Shown in pieces: positions 1 to 7,426 of a DNA stretch of 20,232 nt; positions within the stretch are counted from its first letter, which is position 1; every line of letters starts with the position of its first letter. The notes under the pieces are model-generated. The model saw nothing but the letters and a program-made list of their open reading frames with translations. It was not told the DNA's origin and ran no database searches. The stretch covers positions 1 to 20,232 of the forward strand of contig CAZYWP010000046.1 in NCBI GenBank assembly GCA_964651495.1, written 5' to 3'. Source of the stretch: CAZNVB01 sp964651495. Lineage in GTDB: Bacteria > Acidobacteriota > Aminicenantia > Aminicenantales > UBA8522. Made by a program: the position numbers and the translations under genes.

Positions 1-29
1 TTGACAGGCGCGGCCCTTTCGGCTAAAAA
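1..29 (+). promoter_or_regulatory. Putative sigma70-type promoter of efp
   Basis: A perfect TTGACA -35 box lies at 1-6, followed by a 17-bp spacer and a weak -10, TAAAAA, at 24-29. A start site near 36 would give a leader of about 38 nt carrying the GGAGG ribosome site at 62-66. Two mutually exclusive inverted repeats overlap this stretch: a 6-bp stem 20-25/34-39 and a 7-bp stem 8-14/36-42. These may be chance in GC-rich DNA. The -35 sits at the window edge, so upstream context is unknown. Confidence 0.45.
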
Positions 30-73
30 GATATAGCCGCGCGAGCGGCGATGATAAAAACGGAGGCTGACGT

Positions 74-640
74 ATGATCAACGCAACTCAAATCCGCCGC
101 GGGATGGTCATCCTCCTCGACGGAGCTCTATACAAAGTCCACGAGGCGACGCACATCACTCCGGGCCGATGGAAAGCCATGATCCAGACGAAGCTGCGCA
201 GCCTCAAAGACGGCAGCATTTCGGACTACCGGTTCCGTTCCGAGGACCGGGTTGAACAGGCCTTCCTCGAAGAGACGGAGATGGAATTTCTGTACAAGAG
301 CGGCGAGGACGCCGTGTTCATGAACCTCGAAAACTACGAACAGATCCGCCTGTCGCCCGATGTCATCGGCGCCGGCGCCAGCTATCTTGCCCCCAACATC
401 GTTTTTACCATCGAGACCCATCAAGGCAAGCCGGTCGGCGTCCTGCCGCCCCTGACCGTCGAGCTTCGGGTCGTCCAGACGGATCCGTTTCTCAAGGGGG
501 CCACGCAATCGGCTTCGAGCAAACCGGCCGTCCTGGAGACCGGACTCGTCGTCACCGTTCCCCAGTTCATCAAGGAAGGGGATATCGTCAAAGTCGACAC
601 CAGGGAGGACAAGTATCTCGAACGGGTGAAGAGCGCTTAG
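74..640 (+). CDS. efp: Elongation factor P
   Basis: This is translation elongation factor P, the tRNA-shaped protein that enters the ribosomal E site and relieves stalling at consecutive prolines. Its 188 residues match the family's usual length and its three beta-barrel domains. The N-terminal KOW-like domain holds the loop PGRWKA (residues 30-35), the middle OB domain covers about 65-125, and the C-terminal OB domain ends in the family signature GDIVKVDTREDKYLERV. The start is ATG with GGAGG eight bases upstream. The loop-tip residue that is Lys in E. coli (K34) and B. subtilis (K32) is Arg32 here. That is the same residue type and position that is rhamnosylated by EarP in Pseudomonas and Shewanella. 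The stop codon TAG overlaps the stop of the convergent propeller gene. Confidence 0.97.
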   Translation: MINATQIRRGMVILLDGALYKVHEATHITPGRWKAMIQTKLRSLKDGSISDYRFRSEDRVEQAFLEETEMEFLYKSGEDAVFMNLENYEQIRLSPDVIGAGASYLAPNIVFTIETHQGKPVGVLPPLTVELRVVQTDPFLKGATQSASSKPAVLETGLVVTVPQFIKEGDIVKVDTREDKYLERVKSA

Positions 641-2817
641 AACGGCTGTCGGAAAACTCCGACATTGTGATGCCGGTCGGTCACCCGGATGGTGACGACG
701 TTCTCGGCGCCGGCGGGAAGCGGCGCCCGGAACTTGAAATCCTCGTTCTTGGAATCGCAGATGCCGTCGGCCGGGAAGACCATCCTCCATTCCTGCGGAC
801 GAATCAGGTATTCCACGGTCTCGATCGAACTCCAGGAATCCTCCGCCTGGAAGGCGATGTCCAGAGAGTTTTTGTCACGGACCGCCGAGAAATTATTGAC
901 CACGGGCAGGGAATTGTCGACGACAACTGCCGGGCTGATTTTCTCGGTCCGGAGTTCCGTGCCGGTCGGGTTGGACGGCAGGTCGGAGGCTTCTAGCCTG
1001 AGGAAATACGTTCCGTCGGGAAAAGAGAGCGTGTCGAAAACAAAGAGCGATTCCTTCCAGCCCTCCTTGATCACACGCCACGCCGTCTCCCCTTCTTTTC
1101 GGAGCGAGACCGCAAACTGCAGCCGGTCCTCGTTTTCGTCCGAGGCTTCCCAGGCGACTGTCTGGTAGCCCTTCCTCTCAACCTTTTTGGGGGTGAAGAT
1201 GATCCGGTCGTCCTTCTTCTTGTCGCCCTCGGAGGAGATCAAGTCCTCTGCTCCCCAGATCACTTCCTCCTGCTCCGGGGGCTTGATGAAGACTACGTTG
1301 GGCGGCAGAACTTCCAGCTTTTGAATGGAAGGCGCGGCGTTGGCTTGAAGATAAAACAGGGCCACCCGGCGCAGCAGCGGGGAAGCATTCCCCCCCTGAC
1401 TCTTGAAGAGGGCCTTGAACTGGAGGTAGCGGGCCTTGGGGCTGAGAATCTGTTCCTCTTTTTTCTGGATGGGCGGCGACCAGTCGCTCCACATGCTGTT
1501 TGCCTCGAAGGAATTGCCGCTCCGCGTCTGGAGCTGGAGGATCGTCCCCGAGGCCAGGTCGGCGTCGAATTCCAGCTTCCCCCAGGACGAGACGGTCCTG
1601 GTGTCCAGGATGTCGCTGATGTATTCGCCGCTCGACCTCTGTTCGGAAAGGAGAAGGCTCAATTTGGACGGGTTGTTGGCCAGAACGTAGACCTTTTTTT
1701 CCACCGGGACGAGCGCATAGATCTGCTCGGAATTCTCCTGGAGGAGGAGGGCGGCTTTTTCGTCCCGGTCTACCGAGTAAATCCTTCCTTTGTTGCCGGT
1801 CCCGAAAACAACCCGTTTTTCCTCTTCTTTCCAGAGGAGCGTATAGATCAGCTCGTCCACCGATTCCCAGAGCTTTTTGGCCATCCCGTCGGGACGGATC
1901 CTGTACAGCGCCGAGGGCTCCCTGGAGGAGGATGTAAACGGGAACGCGGCCGCCACAGAGGGCGCCGGGGCCTGGCTCGCCTGAGGCGCCGGAACCGCCG
2001 TCACCGTGACCTCGGCGCTGACGCGGACCGGGGCTTCCGGCGCTTCCTCCTTCCTTGTCCGCGAAGGCGACCCTCCGGCCGCGGCATAGACCTGGCCGTC
2101 CGCGTCCAGAGCGAGGCTCTTGATCTCCTCGAAAGGCGACTCGAAGAGCACGGTGGACCGGCCGTCTGCGCCGAGCCTGTAGACTACACCCACTCCCCCG
2201 CTTCCGGCCAGAAAGCCGCCCTTGCCGTCTTTGAGCAGGCAGAGAACGTGATTTTCTTCCGCCTTGAGAATCTGCTGTCCTTCTCCCTGAACGCTGACCC
2301 TGTAGATGCCGCCGCTCTCGCCGACCGCAACCATCAGAGAGCCGTCGTCCGCGAAGGCCAGATCCCAGATGTATTTCTCGCCCGGGTTGAAAAAGACCTC
2401 ATGCTGGTCTTTGCCGGTGATCTTATAGATTTTTCCGTTGGGCGATGTGCCGGCGAACAGCGTGCCTTTGCCGTCCAGGGCAAGGCAGGTGACGTCCATC
2501 TCCGGCGCCTGGAAGTACTGCCCGGATTTGCCGTCGGGTTCGAGGCGGAATATCTTTCCTCCATGCCCGGTCCCAAGATAGACCGAGCCGGCGGGCCCCG
2601 AAAGCAACGACAGGTAGAAGTCTTCCGCCGGCCCTTCGATCCTGTTCTCCTGGGGGGCCAGGGAGAGCAGGCCATCGTAGGAGATGGAGATGCCGTCGAA
2701 CTTGCCCCGCAGGAAGTCGTCCCTGCTCCGCTGCTCCCAACGGCGGGGGACGACCGCTTCCAGGCTGAGTCCAAAACCGACTATTCCGATCAGAATAATA
2801 TATTTCAGCTTGTTCAC
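637..2817 (-). CDS. Exported seven-repeat beta-propeller protein, function unknown
   Basis: The 726-residue protein starts at a GTG with AGGAG eight bases upstream. It has a short hydrophobic N-terminus (residues 5-22) that looks like a signal peptide or signal anchor. From about residue 70 to 390 it carries propeller-type repeats of roughly 40 residues, each with a core like GxVYxGTxxGGxIYRL, near residues 78, 118, 159, 200, 241, 335 and 374. The fifth repeat is split by a Pro/Ala-rich linker (about 250-302). After the propeller come a beta-rich segment with a WSDWS motif (about 395-490) and an Ig/FN3-like segment (about 550-640). It lies 11 bp downstream of the S55 gene and is probably co-transcribed with it. 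No catalytic motif was recognised. It may be a periplasmic or surface scaffold or ligand-binding protein. Confidence 0.85.
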   Translation of the reverse strand: MNKLKYIILIGIVGFGLSLEAVVPRRWEQRSRDDFLRGKFDGISISYDGLLSLAPQENRIEGPAEDFYLSLLSGPAGSVYLGTGHGGKIFRLEPDGKSGQYFQAPEMDVTCLALDGKGTLFAGTSPNGKIYKITGKDQHEVFFNPGEKYIWDLAFADDGSLMVAVGESGGIYRVSVQGEGQQILKAEENHVLCLLKDGKGGFLAGSGGVGVVYRLGADGRSTVLFESPFEEIKSLALDADGQVYAAAGGSPSRTRKEEAPEAPVRVSAEVTVTAVPAPQASQAPAPSVAAAFPFTSSSREPSALYRIRPDGMAKKLWESVDELIYTLLWKEEEKRVVFGTGNKGRIYSVDRDEKAALLLQENSEQIYALVPVEKKVYVLANNPSKLSLLLSEQRSSGEYISDILDTRTVSSWGKLEFDADLASGTILQLQTRSGNSFEANSMWSDWSPPIQKKEEQILSPKARYLQFKALFKSQGGNASPLLRRVALFYLQANAAPSIQKLEVLPPNVVFIKPPEQEEVIWGAEDLISSEGDKKKDDRIIFTPKKVERKGYQTVAWEASDENEDRLQFAVSLRKEGETAWRVIKEGWKESLFVFDTLSFPDGTYFLRLEASDLPSNPTGTELRTEKISPAVVVDNSLPVVNNFSAVRDKNSLDIAFQAEDSWSSIETVEYLIRPQEWRMVFPADGICDSKNEDFKFRAPLPAGAENVVTIRVTDRHHNVGVFRQPF

Positions 2818-2828
2818 TGCGGCATCTC

Positions 2829-4688
2829 CTATCTCTTGATTTTAACGGGGATCGAGGCCATCCCCCGGAAGACATAGGGGATGGGAAGCTGGTACTCCCG
2901 CAGGGTCGACCTGGTCAGCTCCGTCGGGGACGACGACGCCGCCCGCGGCGAACCGAACATGGATTTCATCGAAGGCGGAAGGTTGGGCATCTCTTCTCCC
3001 TTGACGAACAGGCCCGGTTTTAAGGCCAGCAATTTAAAATAGATCCGGTTGTTCTTCCGGAGGTTATTGAGAATCCGGACGAGCTGCCCCAGGCTGCGGG
3101 GGATGAAATCCTGGTTGCGGTACTGGACCATCTCGACTTGATGCATGGAAGCGGCATCGGCGATGATCAGATGGAACTCCGACCCGGCCGGGAGGGGCGG
3201 CGCATCGATGTCCACGGTCTCCTGGAAGCTCTGCCCGCCGAAGGTCCGGTAAAAAACTTTGACCTGGATCCGCTCCCCGGCCGAGGCCTCGTATTTGTCG
3301 AGCCAAACGCGCTCGAGGGCGGCGAATTTCGCCTCCTCGACCGCCCTGATGTTCAGGTCGATGCGGTGGAATCCGACGTCCTCGAATTCGTTGTTGGCGA
3401 GATAATAGACCACGGCCATGAGCAGCCCCGAGAGGCTGGACACGGCGGTGTCCAGGTTTCCCGAAAAGAGGTCCTCCAGATGGACTCCCGTGCCGCTGTC
3501 CAGGTAGACGTTGCCGTCCAGGGCTACGGACAGGTTCCCGAACGACCTCTCCTCCGCCGAGAGAAGCGAGGCGACAGCCAGGTTGAGCAGCAGCGGGCTC
3601 AGGATCCTGTCATTCGTCACCCCCAGCTTGAATTCTCTGGCTTTGCCCAAGGCATCGATCAACCGGACGGTGACGGGAATGAGCCGGGGCTCGGCCCCGA
3701 CCTCGCCCAGCGCTCCGGAAGTCCTGTCCTGGTAAAACCTGCCGATCTTGGCGCCGATCGCGGCCACCTTGAAAGAGCTCTCCAGGCTCGGCACCACGGC
3801 CAGCACGCTGGCCCTGGACATGCCATAATCCACCGCGCCCAGGTTATAGAGCGGATGACCGAAGGCCAGAATTTTATTTCCATCCACGTACGTCACCGTG
3901 CCGACGGCCGCGACGCTCAGGTCGCCCCTGACGAGCTCAACGGCCACAGGATCCCCCTCCTGGAGGGCAGCGGCGGTGGCCGGGAGCGGAGCCTGTGTCT
4001 CGCCGGATGCGCCGGAAGCGATGGGCAGGAATCCCAGCCGGCCGAAAATCGACCTGGCCCGCTCCACTGTCGCGGGAGAGAACCCGCCGAACTGCAGGGG
4101 GACGCCGATCGGGAGCAGCGTTTGCCCCTGCGAGACATACGATTCGCGGGATGAGAAAAGCCCTTTGTGAAAGGACAGGATATCGTCTGCGCTCAGGCTG
4201 ATCCGGAAAGGCAGGGATTCGCCGGGCGGGGACGGCGGCTGCGCCGGCTGGCCGGGGATGGACAGCATCTGGCCGATCGGCGTGATCCCGGCGATCGGCT
4301 CTTTGGCGAAGGCGAAGGAAAAGGCCACGGCGCCGATGATCTTGCCGTCGATGTAGACGGGGCTGCCGCTCATGCCCTGGATGATGCCCGTGTTTTCCAG
4401 CCCCATCCCTGAAAGCCGGGCCAGGATGATACTCTTTTTGGGCTGGACGTTTTCCAGGATGCCCAGGATCTCGACGTTGAACTCCTCCACCCGGCCGCCC
4501 AGGAAAACGCTCTTTCCTTTGCCCTTCATTCCGGGCTTGACCTGCTCCAGAGGCATGACCAGAGTGGCTGCTCCCGCCTGGCCGAGGCCGAGGCACAAAA
4601 TGATAATCAGGGCGATGGTGTGCTTAATAGGCTGACTCCTGTGAGCCGGGCTCCCGCCGGTCAGAGAATTCCCAGCAGCTTGCCGCAT
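2829..4688 (-). CDS. Exported SpoIVB-like S55-family protein with permuted catalytic halves
   Basis: This is a homologue of the SpoIVB (S55) serine peptidase domain. The nucleophile motif GMSGSPV and the following GKIIGAV and TPIGQML segments match the C-terminal half of SpoIVB. The segment GTVTYVDGNKILAFGHP, further along the chain, matches the SpoIVB histidine segment. The order is therefore Ser then His, reversed from B. subtilis (His236 before Ser378). No PDZ domain was seen. The given start is the first conventional in-frame ATG (4688), overlapping the upstream gene by 28 bases. An ATT at 4628, seven bases after AGGAG, would begin a textbook signal peptide (KHTIALIIILCLGLGQAGA) and a 599-residue protein. 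Counting from ATT, the Ser is residue 87 and the His 258. The C-terminal third has no recognised function. Second gene of a three-gene leftward operon. Proteolytic activity is unproven. Confidence 0.85.
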   Translation of the reverse strand: MRQAAGNSLTGGSPAHRSQPIKHTIALIIILCLGLGQAGAATLVMPLEQVKPGMKGKGKSVFLGGRVEEFNVEILGILENVQPKKSIILARLSGMGLENTGIIQGMSGSPVYIDGKIIGAVAFSFAFAKEPIAGITPIGQMLSIPGQPAQPPSPPGESLPFRISLSADDILSFHKGLFSSRESYVSQGQTLLPIGVPLQFGGFSPATVERARSIFGRLGFLPIASGASGETQAPLPATAAALQEGDPVAVELVRGDLSVAAVGTVTYVDGNKILAFGHPLYNLGAVDYGMSRASVLAVVPSLESSFKVAAIGAKIGRFYQDRTSGALGEVGAEPRLIPVTVRLIDALGKAREFKLGVTNDRILSPLLLNLAVASLLSAEERSFGNLSVALDGNVYLDSGTGVHLEDLFSGNLDTAVSSLSGLLMAVVYYLANNEFEDVGFHRIDLNIRAVEEAKFAALERVWLDKYEASAGERIQVKVFYRTFGGQSFQETVDIDAPPLPAGSEFHLIIADAASMHQVEMVQYRNQDFIPRSLGQLVRILNNLRKNNRIYFKLLALKPGLFVKGEEMPNLPPSMKSMFGSPRAASSSPTELTRSTLREYQLPIPYVFRGMASIPVKIKR

Positions 4689-5842
4689 TTTTCGAAACTT
4701 CCCAGGACGGTGTCGAGCTCTTCGTCGCTGTGGGTGGCTGTGTAGCTCGTCCGGATGAGGGCCTGCCCTTTGGGCACGCCGGGATAGACCACGGGATTGG
4801 TGAAAACGCCGTCCTCCCGCAGGAACCTCCACAGCAAGAAGGCCTTCTCGTCATCCCCGATGATGGCCGGGATGATCGGAGTTTCGGTCGGGCCGGTGTC
4901 GTAGCCCATGGCCCTGAACCCGGACTTCATCTTCCTGGTGATCTCCCACAACCGGCGCCGCCTCTCCGGCTCTTTCTCGATGATCTCCAGGGTGGCCAGC
5001 ACAGTCGCCACCGATGCCGGCGTGATGCTCGCGCTGAAGATCAACGAGCGGGCGTGATGCTTGATGTAGGAAATGACTTTCTTCCGGCCGGCCACAAACC
5101 CCCCCAGCGAGGCAAACGACTTGCTGAAGGTCCCCATGACCAGGTCGACGTCGTCTTCGACGCCGAAGTGCTCGCTCGTGCCCCGCCCGTTTTCGCCCAT
5201 GACTCCGATGCCGTGGGCATCGTCGACCAGCACCTTGGCGCCATACTTCCCGGCCAGCCGGACGATCTCCGGCAGGTTGGCCAGATCACCCTCCATGCTG
5301 AACACGCCGTCGACGACCACCAGCTTGCCGGAGTCTTGGCCGACCGATGCCAAAACCTTCTCCAGGTCGGCCATGTCGTTGTGCCTGTATTTGAGGACCG
5401 TGCCGAAGGACAGCCGGCAGGCGTCGATGATGGAAGCATGAACCATACGGTCGGTGACGATGATGTCGTCCTTGCCGGCGATGGTCGAAATGATGCCCAG
5501 GTTGGTCTGGAATCCCGTGCTGAAGGTCAGGGCGGCCTCTTTTTTCATGAAGCGGGCCAGCCGCTCCTCGAGCTCGACATGAATATCCAGGGTTCCGTTC
5601 AGGAAGCGGGACCCGCAGGTGGCCACCCCATACCTGTCCACCGCCGCCCGGGCCGCCTTCCCGACATCGGGGTGGTTGAGCAGGCCGAGGTAGTTATTGG
5701 AGCCGACCATGATCATGCCCTTACCGTTGACGCTGACCCTGTTCCCTTTGACTTCTTCAATCGGGGGGAAGTACGGATACATGTCCATGGCCGTCAACTC
5801 ATCGACTCGGGTGAAGCTGTAACACTTCTCGAACAGGTCCAT
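4661..5842 (-). CDS. PLP-dependent alpha-oxoamine synthase, probable serine palmitoyltransferase
   Basis: The 393 residues are those of a fold-type I PLP enzyme that condenses an amino acid with an acyl thioester (families Kbl, BioF, HemA, SPT). Visible hallmarks are the substrate segment SNNYLG (48-53), HASIID with cofactor-stacking His135, the PLP-binding DDAH (207-210), and the Schiff-base lysine in TFSKSFASLGG (Lys241). From memory of the families, several motifs fit Bacteroides-type serine palmitoyltransferase better than E. coli Kbl: MYPYF near the N-terminus, SRFLNGTLDIHVELE where Kbl has an RFICGTQDSH-like segment, GTFSKSFASLGG, and TETPIIP. Start is ATG after GGAGGAG. It is first in the operon with the S55 and propeller genes, and diverges from an epimerase that could supply the next sphingolipid step. 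2-Amino-3-ketobutyrate CoA ligase (Kbl) is the main alternative. Confidence 0.88.
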   Translation of the reverse strand: MDLFEKCYSFTRVDELTAMDMYPYFPPIEEVKGNRVSVNGKGMIMVGSNNYLGLLNHPDVGKAARAAVDRYGVATCGSRFLNGTLDIHVELEERLARFMKKEAALTFSTGFQTNLGIISTIAGKDDIIVTDRMVHASIIDACRLSFGTVLKYRHNDMADLEKVLASVGQDSGKLVVVDGVFSMEGDLANLPEIVRLAGKYGAKVLVDDAHGIGVMGENGRGTSEHFGVEDDVDLVMGTFSKSFASLGGFVAGRKKVISYIKHHARSLIFSASITPASVATVLATLEIIEKEPERRRRLWEITRKMKSGFRAMGYDTGPTETPIIPAIIGDDEKAFLLWRFLREDGVFTNPVVYPGVPKGQALIRTSYTATHSDEELDTVLGSFEKCGKLLGIL

Positions 5843-5936
5843 CAGCGTCTCCTCCTTGTTTCCGGACGCGTCCCCCGGCCTCCCCCCGCGTTCAGGATCG
5901 ATGTCCGAACATCCTGTCCCTGACTCGGGCTCTGGT

Positions 5937-5965
5937 TTGACCGGGGCGGGCGATTCTCATACAAT
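5937..5965 (+). promoter_or_regulatory. Strong promoter abutting a GTG start (leaderless)
   Basis: TTGACC at 5937-5942 and TACAAT at 5960-5965 are separated by exactly 17 bp, each matching the sigma70 consensus at five of six positions. The expected transcription start, about seven bases past the -10, falls at 5972 plus or minus one. The GTG codon that opens the Rossmann fold of the epimerase is at 5973. This implies an mRNA that begins at or next to its start codon. Confidence 0.7.
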
Positions 5966-5972
5966 CAGGGCC

Positions 5973-6938
5973 GTGAACGTTTTCTTGACCGGCGGGACCG
6001 GGTTTATCGGAAGTCACCTCATCGAGCTGCTGCTGGCCCGGGGGGCGAGCATTATCGCCCTCGTCCGCGACCCGGTGAGAGCGGCGGCCCTGGAGGGAAA
6101 AGGAGTCCGATTTCTCCGGGGAGACCTGTTCTCCCTTCCTCCTCTTCCGGCCGGAATCGACATCGTCTTCCATCTCGCCGGCAGAACGCGGTCGCTCAAA
6201 ACAGCGGATTATTATACTGTAAACCACGAAGGCACGGCAAGTCTTTTCCGCCGCCTCAAGGCCGGGTCGGGGCGGCCTAAGGTCATTTATTTGAGCAGCC
6301 TGGCCGCTGCCGGCCCCTCCATCAATGGAACACCGGTCAAAGAGAGCGACCCGCCTCATCCCGTCACCCATTACGGCCGGAGCAAGCTCCTGGGCGAGAA
6401 AGAGGCCCTCCGTTTCAAGGACGAATTTCCGCTCGTGATCGCCAGGGCGACCGCCGTCTTCGGGCCGCGGGACCTGGATTTTCTGACCTACTTCAAGGTC
6501 ATCAACCGAGGAATTCTGGCCACGGTGCGAAAAAACCGGATGGTCAGCATTTGTTATGTCAGGGACCTGGCCGAAGCTCTCTGCCTCTGCGCCGAGAAAG
6601 AACTGCCCAGCGGCGAGATCTTCAACATCGCCGACCCCGCCCCCGTGAGCTGGGAAGAATTCGGCCTGGCGGCCGCCAGGGCGCTGGGGAAGAAGGCCGT
6701 CCGTGTGCGGGTGCCGCTGGGCGTCGTGGCGGCGGCCGCCGCCCTCAGCGAGCTGCGGGACAGGCTGGCCCGGAACCCCGGGATTTTCAACCGCGACAAG
6801 TACCGCGACCTGAAGCAGACGGGCTGGGTGGCCGATGTCGGGAAGGCCGCCCGGATGCTCTCTTTCCGGACACGTTATCCGCTTGACCGGGCGCTGCGGG
6901 AAACCATGGATTGGTACAGGGCGCAGAAATGGCTTTAA
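5973..6938 (+). CDS. NAD-dependent epimerase/dehydratase (extended SDR), possible CerR-like reductase
   Basis: This is an atypical/extended short-chain dehydrogenase of 321 residues. The NAD(P)-binding motif GGTGFIG is at residues 7-13, an acidic/basic cofactor region follows VRD at 31-33, and the catalytic set is Ser109 with Tyr134 and Lys138 (YGRSK). The frame is open upstream to 5856, with an ATG at 5901. I chose GTG 5973 because the Rossmann strand begins there and a good promoter ends eight bases before it. A start at 5901 would put the promoter inside the gene. It is divergent from the SPT-like gene. In Caulobacter the 3-ketosphinganine reductase CerR is an epimerase-family protein encoded near SPT, which makes that role plausible here. 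A sugar-nucleotide epimerase or another sterol/steroid-dehydrogenase-like activity is equally possible on sequence alone. Confidence 0.88.
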   Translation: MNVFLTGGTGFIGSHLIELLLARGASIIALVRDPVRAAALEGKGVRFLRGDLFSLPPLPAGIDIVFHLAGRTRSLKTADYYTVNHEGTASLFRRLKAGSGRPKVIYLSSLAAAGPSINGTPVKESDPPHPVTHYGRSKLLGEKEALRFKDEFPLVIARATAVFGPRDLDFLTYFKVINRGILATVRKNRMVSICYVRDLAEALCLCAEKELPSGEIFNIADPAPVSWEEFGLAAARALGKKAVRVRVPLGVVAAAAALSELRDRLARNPGIFNRDKYRDLKQTGWVADVGKAARMLSFRTRYPLDRALRETMDWYRAQKWL

Positions 6939-6945
6939 GGCCGCC

Positions 6946-7326
6946 TTACGATTTTTTCTTGACCGCGGCGGCGCGGGCGGAAAAGGCGACGAAAAACTTG
7001 GCCGAGTTTTTGACCAGCCAGCCTTCGCTTTTCGAGCGGGCATAATATTTGATCCACCCCTCCAGGATGTAGCTTCCTTTTTTCGCCTCCGGGCTCACCG
7101 TGAACGGGATTTTCACCGGCTTCTTGAGGTCGAGATATTCCTCTCCCTCTTTTTCCTGGGCGCCGATCCCCAGGTCCGAAGCGGCGAAGAAGGGCTTGGG
7201 GAAGACCAGCGCATCCAGGGGTTTGAACTCGATGATGAAATCGGGATGGGGGCTGATGACGATCCCTTCCTGGAGGCTCAATTTCAGGATGACGCTGCCC
7301 TCCTCGCCCCGGGCCAGGCGGCGGGG
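6946..7326 (-). CDS. Partial protein with DsbD-N-like pattern, 5' end lost in gap
   Basis: The last 126 codons of a leftward gene are visible before it enters the N run. Alternating hydrophobic strands suggest a beta-sandwich. The spacing of the segments KKPVKIPFTV, a G.Y.LEG turn and IKYYARS recalls the N-terminal periplasmic domain of DsbD-type proteins, in which the last segment carries cysteines. No cysteine is present here, so a redox role is not supported. The tail is basic (KKKS). It converges on the epimerase with an 8-bp gap (6939-6945). The start, any signal peptide and the full length cannot be seen. The family assignment is tentative, but the gene itself is likely real because the opposite frame has no recognisable product. 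Confidence 0.55.
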   Translation of the reverse strand, partial: PRRLARGEEGSVILKLSLQEGIVISPHPDFIIEFKPLDALVFPKPFFAASDLGIGAQEKEGEEYLDLKKPVKIPFTVSPEAKKGSYILEGWIKYYARSKSEGWLVKNSAKFFVAFSARAAAVKKKS

Positions 7327-7426
7327 NNNNNNNNNNNNNNNNNNNNNNNNNNNNNNNNNNNNNNNNNNNNNNNNNNNNNNNNNNNNNNNNNNNNNNNNNN
7401 NNNNNNNNNNNNNNNNNNNNNNNNNN
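7327..7426. other. Assembly gap (100 N)
   Basis: Exactly 100 undetermined bases. This length is the customary placeholder for a scaffold gap of unknown size. The true distance, and whether further genes lie between the two truncated flanking genes, cannot be known. The flanking genes are divergent, so the missing DNA should hold both N-termini and the promoter region between them. Confidence 0.98.

Noticed and set aside
1321..2877. A 518-codon plus-strand open frame opposite the propeller gene
   Set aside because: The minus frame shows repeats and a hydrophobic N-terminus. The plus frame has no motif and reads like an Arg/Gly/Asp-rich shadow.
4730..5923. A 397-codon plus-strand open frame opposite the SPT-like gene
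   Set aside because: All PLP-enzyme motifs are in the minus frame; the plus product has no similarity I recognise.
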